Part shown: in pieces, positions 52,965 through 63,970 of the stretch
Layout of the letters: every line of letters starts with the position of its first letter
Numbering within the stretch: position 1 is the first letter of the stretch
NCBI GenBank assembly: GCA_020634815.1
Contig: JACKBA010000005.1
Span: 62,001 to 126,000 of the forward strand
Origin: Caldilineaceae bacterium
GTDB lineage: Bacteria; Chloroflexota; Anaerolineae; Caldilineales; Caldilineaceae
Length of the DNA stretch: 64,000 nt
Reading direction: 5' to 3'
Made by a program: the position numbers and the translations under genes
Notes under the pieces: model-generated
The model's database searches: none
Seen by the model: only the letters and a program-made list of their open reading frames with translations
Told to the model about the DNA's origin: nothing

Positions 52965-54121
52965 TAGATAACGTTGTACTCGCGGATCTGCCTACCTGCG
53001 GCGAAGCGGGCATAGTCGAGTTGAGAGACGTCGAGCGTGTGCGCATGGCCGTCGAGGAGGATTTCGCTGAGCAGAAGGCCGGCGGCAGGGCCGTGCATGA
53101 AGCCGTGGCCGGAGAAGCCGGTGACCAGGAAGTAGCCGTCCATCCCCGGTACGCCGCCGATGATGGGGTGCGCGTCGGGCGTGACTTCGTAGAGACCCGC
53201 CCAGTGCGCGGCGCGCCCGGCCTGGGCCAGCAGCGGCAGCCGGCGGATGGCTGCCTCCATGTGCGCCATCTCCCAGGCGCGGTCGACGCGTTCGTCGTAG
53301 CCGGGGGGCTCCTCCGGGTTGGACTGGCCGGTCAGCAAGCCGTCGCCCTCGCGGTGGAAGTAGAGGCTCTGGGCGAAGTCGATGACAAAGGGGAAATCTG
53401 GCGGCACCTCGGGCAGCGCCGTCGTCGTCAGCATCTGGCGGCGGATGGGGGTGACGGGAAGCGGGACCCCAGCCATCTCGCTGACCAGCGCCGACCAGGG
53501 GCCCGCCGCGTTGACGACTGTTTCACAGGCGATTGTGCCGCGGTCGGTGACGACGCCGGTGATGCGGCCGCCGGCGCGCTCGATGCCGGTTACGGCGACG
53601 CCGGTCAGCGCTGTGACACCCAGCCGCCGCGCCGCCGTCACGTAGCCCATGACCACGCTGTTGGGGTCGGCCAGGCCATCACGGGCGCAAAAGGTGGCGG
53701 CGATGACATCATCGGCCGCAAGCAGCGGCACGCGGCGGCGCACCTCGTCGCCGTCGAGCCACTCGGTCGGCACGCCCAGGCTCCGTTGCAGCGCCATGTT
53801 GTGCCGGAATCTGGCGACGTCGCGCTCGTTGGTCAGCAGGAAGAGATAGCCGTCACGCCGCAGGCCGATTGCCTGCCCCGGCTCTTCCTCGAAGCGGTCG
53901 AGCATGGGCAGGCTGAGCAGGGAGAGCCGGATATTGATCTCGGTGGAGAATTGATAGCGAATGCCGCCGGCGCATCGGCCCGTTGCGCCCATGCCAAAGA
54001 ACTCCTGCTTCTCGAGGAGCAGGACATCGGTGCAGCCGCGCCGGGCAAGGTGATAGGCGGTGCTGGCGCCCATGACGCCGCCGCCGATGATGACGATTTG
54101 GGTGGTGGCGGGTAGAGACAT
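52940..54121 (-). CDS. FAD-dependent oxidoreductase (DAO/sarcosine-oxidase-beta-like)
   Basis: 393 residues. Dinucleotide fold QIVIIGGGVMGASTAYHLAR, FAD-family segments GRCAGGIRYQF, NAAGPWSALVSEMAGVPLPV, and AGLYEVTPDAHPIIGGVPG with FSGHGFMHGPAAGLLLSE. The family oxidises N-methyl or D-amino acids and similar amines. It follows the liv importer in orientation, so the imported compound may be its substrate. The native protein very likely ended GRQIREYNVI; the last eight residues YRCSEKES come from the IS630 end inserted in the stop codon. Catalysis should be unaffected. Confidence 0.88.
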   Translation of the reverse strand: MSLPATTQIVIIGGGVMGASTAYHLARRGCTDVLLLEKQEFFGMGATGRCAGGIRYQFSTEINIRLSLLSLPMLDRFEEEPGQAIGLRRDGYLFLLTNERDVARFRHNMALQRSLGVPTEWLDGDEVRRRVPLLAADDVIAATFCARDGLADPNSVVMGYVTAARRLGVTALTGVAVTGIERAGGRITGVVTDRGTIACETVVNAAGPWSALVSEMAGVPLPVTPIRRQMLTTTALPEVPPDFPFVIDFAQSLYFHREGDGLLTGQSNPEEPPGYDERVDRAWEMAHMEAAIRRLPLLAQAGRAAHWAGLYEVTPDAHPIIGGVPGMDGYFLVTGFSGHGFMHGPAAGLLLSEILLDGHAHTLDVSQLDYARFAAGRQIREYNVIYRCSEKES

Positions 54122-54127
54122 GGTGAA

Positions 54128-54212
54128 GGGAGATTGGAGAGTAGAGATTGGAGATTGGAGATTGGAGAGAGGGGCCGGTCATCAATCTCCAATCTCTACT
54201 CTCCAATCTCCC
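54128..54212. repeat. Perfect 30-bp inverted repeat of AGATTGG-type units
   Basis: Arms 54128-54157 and 54183-54212 are exact reverse complements made of GGAGATTGGAGA words, with a 25-nt loop. It sits between livF and the FAD oxidoreductase on the shared leftward transcript. This is the most perfect member of the palindrome family at 21435 and 23545. Confidence 0.92.
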
Positions 54213-54216
54213 GACT

Positions 54217-54936
<720 letters not shown>

Positions 54937-54938
54937 GG

Positions 54939-55742
54939 TCAATTGGCTCCTTCGTGGGCTGCGATCTCCGCCGCGGCGCTGCGACCCAGGTAGGCCTCGA
55001 TGACCCGCTGGTTCTTGCGCACCTGGTCGGGCGTCCCTTCGGCGATCTTCTGGCCATAGTCGATGACGCTGATGTATTCGGAGATGCCCATCACCACTTT
55101 CATGTCGTGCTCGATGAGGACGACGGTGATGCCCAGGTCATCGCGCAGCTTGCGGAAGAGGCGAATGGCTGATTCGGTCTCCTGCGGATTCATGCCGGCG
55201 GTCGGCTCGTCGAGCAGGATCAGCTTGGGTTTGGACGCCAGTGCGCGCGCGATTTCGATGCGCCGCTGCTGGCCGTAAGGCAGGTTCTTGGCGATCTGAT
55301 CGCCCAGCCCGGCCGGCAGCCCGACGAAGCGCAAGAGGCGGCTGGCCTCCTGGCGCGTCTCCTCTTCGGAGTTCTTGAAGGAACGCGTACGCAAGACGGC
55401 GCCCAGCACCGTGCTCTTGGATTGCGTGTGCCCGCCAACCATGACATTTTCCAGCACCGTCATGTTGTGAAAGAGGCGGATGTTCTGAAAGGTGCGGCAC
55501 ATGCCCAAGGCCGTAATCTGATCCGGACGCTTGCCGGCGATCGTCTGGCCGTCAAAGTGGACATCCCCTTCATCAGGCTTGTAGATGCCGGTGATCGTGT
55601 TAAAGATCGTCGTCTTGCCAGCGCCGTTTGGGCCGATTACGCTGGTGATGGTGCCTTTGTCGACGGCTAGATTGACATTGTTTACCGCAATCAAGCCCCC
55701 GAAGCGCTTGGTGACACCTTGAAGGTCAAGCAATGGCGCCAT
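54939..55742 (-). CDS. livG: Branched-chain amino acid ABC transporter ATPase LivG
   Basis: 267 residues from ATG 55742. Walker A VIGPNGAGKTTIFNTI, LivG segment MCRTFQNIRLFHNMTVLENV, signature NLPYGQQRRIEIARAL and Walker B ILLDEPTAGMNPQE. The frame is open further upstream, but ACTCCTTG (SD on the minus strand) supports this start. Second ATPase of the importer. Confidence 0.95.
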   Translation of the reverse strand: MAPLLDLQGVTKRFGGLIAVNNVNLAVDKGTITSVIGPNGAGKTTIFNTITGIYKPDEGDVHFDGQTIAGKRPDQITALGMCRTFQNIRLFHNMTVLENVMVGGHTQSKSTVLGAVLRTRSFKNSEEETRQEASRLLRFVGLPAGLGDQIAKNLPYGQQRRIEIARALASKPKLILLDEPTAGMNPQETESAIRLFRKLRDDLGITVVLIEHDMKVVMGISEYISVIDYGQKIAEGTPDQVRKNQRVIEAYLGRSAAAEIAAHEGAN

Positions 55743-55822
55743 TGCATTACTCCTTGAATATCTGTCCGCGGCACCCTGTTGCCTCGGCTGGAGCACAGGC
55801 AGCAAGATGCCGTGGAATCATG

Positions 55823-57229
<1,407 letters not shown>

Positions 57230-57238
57230 GTTCTCTCC

Positions 57239-58387
57239 TTAGGCTTTCTGCGTGGTCTTGCCGCCCAACAGACCAGACGGGCGGAAGATGAGGATGAGAA
57301 TCAGAATCGCAAAGGCGAAAATGTCTTTGTACTCGGCACCAAACGCTCCCTGCGTGAAAATCGACAGATAAGAGGCGGCAAATGATTCAAGCAGGCCGAG
57401 CACCATGCCACCCAGCATCGCGCCGACGATGCTGCCGATACCGCCGAGGACCGCAGCCGTAAACGCTTTCAACCCAGGCAGGAATCCCATGTAGGGGTCG
57501 GCACGCGTAAAGCGGAATGCCCACAGCACGCCGGCCGCGCCACCAAGCGCGCCGCCGATGAGAAAGGTCAAGGCAATGATGCGATTGACGTCGACACCCA
57601 TCAGGTAGGAGGTATTGCGGTCCTGAGCAACCGAGCGAATCGCTTTGCCCAGCCGGGTGGCGTTGACCAAGTAGTTCAGCCCGACCAACATCACGATGCC
57701 GGCTACGATGATGACGATCGAAGTAAGCTGAATGGCAATCGTGATGTCGCGGCCATCGAGCGGCAGCGTGAAGAGCGTGATGCGCTCTGAGAAGCCACCA
57801 AACGTGGGGAACGACCGGTAGAACGCGCCGTTGACCGCACTTTGATAGAAGCGCATGACATCTTGCAGGAGGAACGAGACGCCGATCGCCGAAATCAGCG
57901 GGACGAGCCGGGGTGCACCGCGCAGCGGACGATAGGCGATCCGTTCGGTGGTGACCGAGATTGTGCCGGAAACTATCATGCCGACAATGATCGCAAGGCC
58001 CAAGAAGACGTACGCCATGACGCTCTGGTCAGCCGGTAGCCAGCCCTGCCCTTGCATCCAGATCAACAACTCGACGCCCGCAAAGGCGCCAAACATGAAA
58101 AATTCGCCGTGTGCAAAGTTAATGAATTCGAGTACGCCATAGACCATCGTATAGCCAAGCGCAATCGTGGCGTACATAAAGCCGAGCACGATTCCGTCAA
58201 TCAGCACCTGGGGTAATAGAACCAGCGTAATCTGCAGCAAGTCCATATCGGTGCGCGTACCGCGAATCAGCACGGCAATCAAGATGGTGATACCGGAAAT
58301 GACTACGCTGCTGCCCAGGATAAAGAGCAGCAGTTGCCCAAGCGGCCGCAGGATTTCCATTAAAGGATTCGGTCTACGCACACGCAT
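57239..58387 (-). CDS. livH: Branched-chain amino acid ABC transporter permease LivH
   Basis: 382 residues against a usual 290-310. Core motifs are IDGIVLGFMYATIALGYTMV, YGVLEFINFAHGEFFMFGA, ITTERIAYRPLRGAPRLVPL-like VTTERIAYRPLRG and FTAAVLGGIGSIVGAMLGGM. The excess is an N-terminal helix (LGQLLLFILGSSVVISGITI) and a short insertion. It follows livJ after a hairpin (58452-58496) that may reduce readthrough. Confidence 0.94.
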   Translation of the reverse strand: MRVRRPNPLMEILRPLGQLLLFILGSSVVISGITILIAVLIRGTRTDMDLLQITLVLLPQVLIDGIVLGFMYATIALGYTMVYGVLEFINFAHGEFFMFGAFAGVELLIWMQGQGWLPADQSVMAYVFLGLAIIVGMIVSGTISVTTERIAYRPLRGAPRLVPLISAIGVSFLLQDVMRFYQSAVNGAFYRSFPTFGGFSERITLFTLPLDGRDITIAIQLTSIVIIVAGIVMLVGLNYLVNATRLGKAIRSVAQDRNTSYLMGVDVNRIIALTFLIGGALGGAAGVLWAFRFTRADPYMGFLPGLKAFTAAVLGGIGSIVGAMLGGMVLGLLESFAASYLSIFTQGAFGAEYKDIFAFAILILILIFRPSGLLGGKTTQKA

Positions 58388-58451
58388 AGAGGCTCCTTCA
58401 CTTGTCTCTCAAGGCATTGCCGATGGCATGCTGAGATGCGGCGGATAAAAG

Positions 58452-58497
58452 AGACGGTGCAGAAAGGGCCCGAGCGGGGTCCGATCTGCACCGTCTT
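58452..58497 (-). terminator. Hairpin between livJ and livH (attenuating terminator)
   Basis: Perfect 12-bp stem (58452-58463 with 58485-58496) followed on the minus strand by CTTTTAT. As livH lies downstream with no clear promoter, this probably acts as partial terminator, giving more binding protein than permease. Confidence 0.7.
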
Positions 58498-58518
58498 TCA
58501 CTGCTTCAATCTCTCAGG

Positions 58519-59823
58519 TCAGGGGGCTGCAATGTCAAGGCTCTTGATGACCTGGTTCGTGTTCCACTGCGCCGGGTCGGCCGAGGCAACCTGGAGCACG
58601 AAGTAGGTGGCGACGGTCTTGTCGCCCTTGTCATTGAAGCTCACGCTGCCGGTGATGCCAGGGTAGTCGGCAGTGGCGCGCACGGCCGCAGCAACCTGCT
58701 CGCGGGTGGGCAACTGGCCGCCATTGGCTTCCATGGCCGCTGCAATACCCTGCAGGCAGATGCCCATGGAGTCGTATCCCTGCGCCGCAAAGGGCTGGGT
58801 CTGCTCGCCGAAGCGGGCTTCGTAGTCGGCGATGAACTGCTCGGTGGCCGGGTAGACATTGGCCGGACCGGCGACGGAGCTGTAGTACATGCCGGCGACG
58901 GCGTCGCCACCCAGGCTGGCCAGCTCAGAGCTGTCCATGCCGTCCGGGCCCATGAACTGGGCGGTCACGCCCTTCTCACGCGCCTGCTTGAAGAGGATGC
59001 CACCCTGGCTGTAGATACCGCCGAAGTAGACCAGGTCCGGGTTGGCGGCAATGATCGGCGTGATGATGCTGTCGAAGTTCGCCTGCTCCTCGGTGCCCTC
59101 GAAGCCCAGCACGGTCATGCCGTTGGCCTCGGCGGACTGGCGGAAGAACTCGGCCACGCCCTGACCGTAGGAGGTCTTGTCGTGAATGATGTAGACGCTG
59201 GTGACGCCCATCTCTTCGCGGGCGAAGGTCTCACCGACGACACCCTGCACGTCATCGCGACCGACGATGCGGTTGACTTCGGCGTAGCCGCGCTCGGTGA
59301 TGGTCGGGTTCGTGTTAGCCGGCGAAACGGCGGCCAACTGGGCGTTGTGATAGACCTCCATGCTCGGGATCATGACGCCGCTGTTCAGGTGGCCCACGAG
59401 GCAGAGCACGGCAGGGTCGGCCACGATCTGCTTGGCGTTGGCAACACCGGTGTCCGGCGTGGCCTGGTCGTCATAAGGGGCCAACTCGACCGTGAAGCCC
59501 ATCTCCTGCAGCGCACTGCCATTCTGCTCGAGCGCAAGCTGCGCGCCGTTCTTGATGGCGGTGCCCAGCACGGACTGCGGGCCGCTCAGCGGCGTCTGGC
59601 TGGCGATCTTGATGACGGTGCCGGCGGCGGCAGCGTCGGCCGGTGCAGCTTCAGCCGGTGCGGCTTCTTCAGCAGCGGCTTCGGTGGGAGCGGCTTCAGC
59701 CGGCGCGGCTTCGGCTTCGGTTGCAGCCGGAGCCGGGGCCGACGGTTCCGGGGCCGGCGCGCACGCCGTGACCAACAGTGCGGTGATGACGAAAACCGTC
59801 AACAGTAGTGTCCGCATTCGCAT
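58519..59823 (-). CDS. livJ: Branched-chain amino acid ABC transporter substrate-binding lipoprotein
   Basis: 434 residues from ATG 59823 (AAGGAG upstream). Lipobox LLVTACAPAPEPS, then a 45-residue linker of AAPAEAAPTEAA repeats, then a LivJ/LivK-type periplasmic domain: VIKIASQTPLSGPQSVLGTA, LCLVGHLNSGVMIPSMEVYH, SPANTNPTITERGYAEVNRI and IHDKTSYGQGVAEFF. First gene of the liv operon under the promoter at 60056-60084. The ligand is probably an amino acid; which one is not visible. Confidence 0.93.
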   Translation of the reverse strand: MRMRTLLLTVFVITALLVTACAPAPEPSAPAPAATEAEAAPAEAAPTEAAAEEAAPAEAAPADAAAAGTVIKIASQTPLSGPQSVLGTAIKNGAQLALEQNGSALQEMGFTVELAPYDDQATPDTGVANAKQIVADPAVLCLVGHLNSGVMIPSMEVYHNAQLAAVSPANTNPTITERGYAEVNRIVGRDDVQGVVGETFAREEMGVTSVYIIHDKTSYGQGVAEFFRQSAEANGMTVLGFEGTEEQANFDSIITPIIAANPDLVYFGGIYSQGGILFKQAREKGVTAQFMGPDGMDSSELASLGGDAVAGMYYSSVAGPANVYPATEQFIADYEARFGEQTQPFAAQGYDSMGICLQGIAAAMEANGGQLPTREQVAAAVRATADYPGITGSVSFNDKGDKTVATYFVLQVASADPAQWNTNQVIKSLDIAAP

Positions 59824-60055
59824 GTGCAAGTTCTCCTTTTACTATGCTCACAGACTATGGTTTGGTTGATTGGTTGATGCGTGGTACCAACCGCAGTGAT
59901 ATCTCGAACAGGACGCCTGTTCAGCGTCGTTGCTGAGCGAAAATAGATTGCCGCGTGTTGTTGTCCTCGTCGCGTACAAAGCCACTGTGCCACGTTCTCC
60001 TGGCGCACCGGGGGCGGGATTGCCAGTGAGGCGAAGTGCTCTATCAGTCCGGGGG

Positions 60056-60084
60056 ATTATAGGCGACGCTTTTTTCTTTGTCAA
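60056..60084 (-). promoter_or_regulatory. Full-consensus promoter of the liv operon
   Basis: On the minus strand TTGACA (60084-60079), 17-bp spacer with an A-tract, TATAAT (60061-60056). Both hexamers and the spacing are exact sigma70 consensus, the strongest promoter in the window. Confidence 0.85.
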
Positions 60085-60140
60085 TCAGCGCAAATTGTAA
60101 CGGAAACAATTCGCCTTCGGCTGCTCTCGCGGCCCTGTGC

Positions 60141-60146
60141 TATAAT
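60141..60146 (+). promoter_or_regulatory. -10 element for coaE
   Basis: TATAAT preceded by TGTGC, nine bases before the GTG start; the -35 is poor. If used, the mRNA would be nearly leaderless. Confidence 0.45.
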
Positions 60147-60154
60147 CCCGGATC

Positions 60155-60757
60155 GTGTCTCGACCACTTACGATCGGATTGACGGGTAATATCGCAACGG
60201 GCAAGAGCACCGTGCTGACCTACTTGCAAGACCGCGGGGCCGCCGTGCTCGATGCCGACAAGCTCGCTCACGCGGCCATGGCGCCAGACGGACCGGCCTA
60301 CGATGCCGTCGTCGCTGCCTTTGGCACAGCCATCGTCGGCCCGGGCGGCGTCATCGACCGTAAGGCGCTCGGCGCCATCGTCTTTGCCGATGCGGCCCAG
60401 TTGGCGCGGCTCGAGGCGATCGTACACCCGGCGGTCTTCGTGCTGGCCCAGCAGGCGCTCGACGCAACCGATGCGCCCGTCGTCGTTATCGAGGCGATTA
60501 AGCTGCTCGAATCGGGCCGGCTGTTGCGGCTGTGTGACGAGATTTGGGTCGTGGTGGCCGACGAGGCGACGCAGATCCGCCGTCTCATGGAGAGCCGCGG
60601 CATGGACGAGGCTGAGGCCCGGCGCCGCATGGCGGCCCAGTCGTCGCAGGCCGAGAAGGTCAAGCGAGCCCATCGGGTGATCGACAACAGCGGTTCGCCG
60701 GCCGAACTGTACGCACAACTGGACGCGATCTGGAACGAATTGGCGGCAGGCACGTAG
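60155..60757 (+). CDS. coaE: Dephospho-CoA kinase
   Basis: 200 residues, GTG start with almost no leader. P-loop GLTGNIATGKSTVL, VLDADKLAHAAM, and the lid region ESRGMDEAEARRRMAAQSSQ followed by RVIDNSGSPAELYAQLDAIW, all typical of CoaE. Last step of coenzyme A synthesis. It starts the rightward run coaE, small membrane protein, dnaJ, prmA, rsmE. Confidence 0.95.
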   Translation: MSRPLTIGLTGNIATGKSTVLTYLQDRGAAVLDADKLAHAAMAPDGPAYDAVVAAFGTAIVGPGGVIDRKALGAIVFADAAQLARLEAIVHPAVFVLAQQALDATDAPVVVIEAIKLLESGRLLRLCDEIWVVVADEATQIRRLMESRGMDEAEARRRMAAQSSQAEKVKRAHRVIDNSGSPAELYAQLDAIWNELAAGT

Positions 60758-60791
60758 TGTCTGCCGCGCACTGGACTTCGTCAAGGTGATT

Positions 60792-60983
60792 ATGGAATCG
60801 ATGAAGCGCTTCTGGTACGACCATCCTGTCCTGTCCAACTGGGCCATTCTGGCCGTGGGCATGGTCATCATCCTTTATTTTAGCGCGCGGCATGTGGGCT
60901 TTGAACCGATGCAGTGGGCGGCACTTGTCGGCGCCACCGTGCTGCTGGCCGGTCTGTGCGCGTGGATCATCAATTGGGAATAG
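60792..60983 (+). CDS. Small two-helix membrane protein
   Basis: 63 residues from ATG 60792 (AAGG upstream). Two hydrophobic helices: NWAILAVGMVIILYF and AALVGATVLLAGLCAWIINW, joined by SARHVGFEPMQ. Function unknown. It lies between coaE and dnaJ in the same orientation. Confidence 0.6.
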   Translation: MESMKRFWYDHPVLSNWAILAVGMVIILYFSARHVGFEPMQWAALVGATVLLAGLCAWIINWE

Positions 60984-61071
60984 ATACCGCCGGCGGTTGG
61001 GAGTGAACCTTGCCGACAGGGCGAAGCAGCGCAGGTATCCTGCGGTGATTTGTACGCATTCATGGTGAACG

Positions 61072-62199
61072 ATGGATAAGCAAGACTATTACGAGTTGCT
61101 CGGCGTGCCGCGCGACGCAACCAAAGATCAGATCAAGCGCTCATTCCGCAAGATGGCGCAACAATATCATCCCGACGTCAACAAGGCGCCCGACGCCGAA
61201 ATGCGCTTCAAAGAGATCAACGAGGCCTACCAGGTTCTCATCGACGACGACAAGCGCGCCGTCTATGACCGTTACGGCCATGCCGGCCTGCAGGGCGGTG
61301 GCGGTGCCGGCTACGGCGACATGGGCGGCTTTGGCGACCTGGGCAGCATCTTCGAGGAGCTTTTCAGCGGCTTTGGCCGCGCCTCATCGGGCAATCGGCG
61401 CCAGCCGCGCCGCGGCGCCGACCTGCGCGCCGATATCCGGCTGAGCTTCGAGGAGGCCGTCTTCGGCGCCGAGCGCGAACTGGACATCCCGCGCATGGAG
61501 GCATGCGACCGCTGTCACGGTACCGGCGCCGAACCGCCCACCGCGCCGGTCACCTGTGCGAGCTGCAACGGCACCGGCGAGGTCAAGCGCCGCCAGCAGA
61601 GCCCGCTCTTCGGCACCATCGTCACGGCGTCGCCCTGCCCGACATGCAGCGGCACGGGCGAGGTCATCCCGTCGCCGTGCACAAAATGTCGCGGCCGCAA
61701 GTACGTGCGTGTCACGCGCAAGATCAACGTCAAGGTGCCCGCCGGCGTCGACGAGGGCACGCGCATCCGCCTCGTGGGCGAAGGCGAGGCCGGGCAGCTT
61801 GGCGGGCCGCCCGGTAATCTCTACGTCGTCGTCGCGGTCGAGCCGCACCCCTTCTTCGTGCGCAACGGCAGCGATGTCCTGCTCGAGATGCCGGTGAACG
61901 TGGCCCAGGCCGCGCTGGGTGCGTCGGTCAAGATTCCCACGCTCGACGGCGGCCAGGAGATGCTGGAGATCCCTGCCGGCACGCAGACGGGCGCCCAGTT
62001 CCGCAAGCGCGGGATTGGCGTGCCGCACTTGCAGCGCAACGGCCGCGGCGACATGCTCATCAACGTGCGCGTCGACGTGCCGACCAAACTCTCGCCCGAG
62101 CAGAAGGAACTCTTCCGCCAGCTTGCCAAGTCCTTTGGCGACAGCAGCACGCGCGAGGACTCCAAGGGCTTCTTCGACCGCCTCTTCGGTTCGGATTGA
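61072..62199 (+). CDS. dnaJ: Chaperone DnaJ
   Basis: 375 residues. J domain with HPD (QQYHPDVNKAPDAEMRFKE), a Gly/Phe-rich linker (GGAGYGDMGGFGDLGS), four zinc-finger repeats (CDRCHGTG, CASCNGTG, CPTCSGTG, CTKCRGRK) and C-terminal substrate-binding domains (AGTQTGAQFRKRGIGVP). Type I Hsp40, co-chaperone of DnaK; no dnaK or grpE in the window. Confidence 0.97.
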   Translation: MDKQDYYELLGVPRDATKDQIKRSFRKMAQQYHPDVNKAPDAEMRFKEINEAYQVLIDDDKRAVYDRYGHAGLQGGGGAGYGDMGGFGDLGSIFEELFSGFGRASSGNRRQPRRGADLRADIRLSFEEAVFGAERELDIPRMEACDRCHGTGAEPPTAPVTCASCNGTGEVKRRQQSPLFGTIVTASPCPTCSGTGEVIPSPCTKCRGRKYVRVTRKINVKVPAGVDEGTRIRLVGEGEAGQLGGPPGNLYVVVAVEPHPFFVRNGSDVLLEMPVNVAQAALGASVKIPTLDGGQEMLEIPAGTQTGAQFRKRGIGVPHLQRNGRGDMLINVRVDVPTKLSPEQKELFRQLAKSFGDSSTREDSKGFFDRLFGSD

Positions 62200-62208
62200 C
62201 GCACGACC

Positions 62209-63177
62209 ATGACCAACGGCGAAATTCTCGAAATTGCGGTCGAGTGCGACTCGGAGGCGGCCGAGGCCGTCAGCGAGCTTTTCAACCGCTTCAACGGCGG
62301 CGGCTATGACGAGGACACGGAGGCCGGCGAGGCCAGCGGCGGCGGCGCCGTCGTCGAGACGACCGGCTACGACGACTTCGGCCAGCCCATCGCCGGCGAG
62401 TTCCGCCTGATCGTCAAGACCTACATCAAGCCGGGCGAACGCGGCGCACAGATCCGCCGGCAGATCGAAGAAGGTCTGTGGTTCCTCTCGCGCATCTACC
62501 CCATCCCGGAGCCGCTGATCCGCACCGTGCGCGAGGAAGATTGGGCGCACGCCTGGAAGAAATTCTACAAGCCGCTGCGCGTCGGCCGCCACATCCTGCT
62601 TAAACCGAGCTGGGAAGAAGTCGAGCCGGCGCCGGATGACATCCTGGTCGAACTGGATCCCGGCATGGCCTTCGGCACGGGGCTGCACCCAAGCACGCGC
62701 CTCTGCATCGTCGCGCTGGAGGATATCGTCAAGCCGGGCGACCGCGTGCTCGACGTCGGCACGGGGAGCGGCGTGCTCTCCATCGTGGCGCACAAGCTCG
62801 GCGCGGCGGCCATCCTCGCCATCGACATCGACCCGATTGCCGTGGACGTTGCCGGCGAGAATGCCGCACTCAACGACGTCCCGATCGGCGCCGGCGGCAT
62901 GATCGTCGAGGCGGGCAGTGTTCCCGCCGGTCGCGCCGGTCACTTCGATGTCGTCGTCGCCAACATCCTTGCCGAAGTGCTGGTCAAGCTCTTTGATGCC
63001 GAGTATGGCTACCCGCCGCTGGCCGAACCGCTGGCGCCCGGCGGTCACCTGATCCTGGCCGGGATCATCGAGGAGCGCGCGGCCATGGTCGTCGACGCTG
63101 CCCAGCGCCACGGCTGCCGGCTCGTCGACCGCAAGCAGGAAGGCGACTGGGTCGCGCTGGTCGTGCGCAAGGAATAG
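62209..63177 (+). CDS. prmA: Ribosomal protein L11 methyltransferase
   Basis: 322 residues. N-terminal substrate-recognition domain, then a SAM-dependent methyltransferase: DPGMAFGTGLHPSTRLCIVA, VLDVGTGSGVLSIVAHKLGA, AIDIDPIAVDVAGENAALND and VVANILAEVLVKLFD. Methylates ribosomal protein L11. A Gly/Glu-rich insert (EDTEAGEASGGGAVVE) lies in the N-terminal domain. It is 9 bp after dnaJ, a neighbour pair seen in many bacteria. Confidence 0.95.
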   Translation: MTNGEILEIAVECDSEAAEAVSELFNRFNGGGYDEDTEAGEASGGGAVVETTGYDDFGQPIAGEFRLIVKTYIKPGERGAQIRRQIEEGLWFLSRIYPIPEPLIRTVREEDWAHAWKKFYKPLRVGRHILLKPSWEEVEPAPDDILVELDPGMAFGTGLHPSTRLCIVALEDIVKPGDRVLDVGTGSGVLSIVAHKLGAAAILAIDIDPIAVDVAGENAALNDVPIGAGGMIVEAGSVPAGRAGHFDVVVANILAEVLVKLFDAEYGYPPLAEPLAPGGHLILAGIIEERAAMVVDAAQRHGCRLVDRKQEGDWVALVVRKE

Positions 63178-63180
63178 GCG

Positions 63181-63954
63181 ATGACCGGCAATGCGTGGCA
63201 GGCGCGCCACCGCTTTTTCGTCGATCAGCCATTCATCCTCGGCGCCCCCTGTTCGCTCGACCCGATCGCCCGCCAATTAGCCACCGTGCTGCGCCTGGCG
63301 CCCGGACAAACGATCATCGCCATCAACGGCGACGGCCGCGAGGTTCTTGTCGAGTTGCAGAGCGTCACGTCGCGCAGCGCCGCCGGTCGGGTCATCGATC
63401 AGCGTCCGTGCGCCGGCGACCCCACCCGCGACCTTATCCTCTTCCAGTGCAGCCTCAAGCAGGACAAATTCGAGTGGGTGCTGCAAAAGGGCACCGAATT
63501 GGGCGTGACGCGCTTCGTGCCCGTCGTCAGCGCGCGCAGCGTCGTGCGCCCGGCCGTCGCGCTGCACAAGAAGTACGACCGCTGGCAGGCCGTCATCCGC
63601 GAGGCCGTCGAGCAGTGCGGTCGCAGCCGTCTGCCTCTCCTTGCCCCGCCCATCGAGTGGCCGGCGCTTGCCTTGCCGCAAGATTGTCATGGCTTCGTGG
63701 CGTGGGAAGCTGCCGATGGCGCACCGGATCTGGCTACGGCGGTCGCTGCGCTGCCCCTGGCCGCTGACGTGACGCGGCCGGGCATTGCCTTGCTCATCGG
63801 CCCGGAGGGTGGGTTGACGGCGGAGGAAGTGGCGGGCGCGGCTGCGGGCGGCTGGCAGGTGGTCAGCCTGGGCCCGCGCATCCTGCGCGCCGAGACGGCG
63901 GCCCTGGCTGCCGTGACGATGGCCCTGGCCGCGGCCGGCAAATTTGGCGCGTAG
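63181..63954 (+). CDS. rsmE: 16S rRNA m3U1498 methyltransferase
   Basis: 257 residues. PUA-like N-terminal domain and SPOUT methyltransferase with the knot motifs: QCSLKQDKFEWVLQKGTELG, REAVEQCGRSRLP, LLIGPEGGLTAEEVAGA and SLGPRILRAETAALAAV. Starts 3 bp after prmA. The stop TAG overlaps the REP-like half element. Confidence 0.95.
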   Translation: MTGNAWQARHRFFVDQPFILGAPCSLDPIARQLATVLRLAPGQTIIAINGDGREVLVELQSVTSRSAAGRVIDQRPCAGDPTRDLILFQCSLKQDKFEWVLQKGTELGVTRFVPVVSARSVVRPAVALHKKYDRWQAVIREAVEQCGRSRLPLLAPPIEWPALALPQDCHGFVAWEAADGAPDLATAVAALPLAADVTRPGIALLIGPEGGLTAEEVAGAAAGGWQVVSLGPRILRAETAALAAVTMALAAAGKFGA

Positions 63955-63970
63955 TGGCGACTTCAGTCGC
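63951..63970. repeat. Half copy of the REP-like element
   Basis: GTAGTGGCGACTTCAGTCGC, closely matching the inner arm at 51532-51552. It overlaps the rsmE stop codon; any second arm would be beyond the window. Confidence 0.6.

Larger units (their letters stand above)
59824..60154. other. Divergent promoter region, liv operon / coaE
   Basis: 331 bp with no gene. It has the consensus leftward promoter for livJ with a leader of about 230 nt, and a -10 for coaE. I see no clear riboswitch in the long liv leader, though its length would allow one. Confidence 0.55.
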
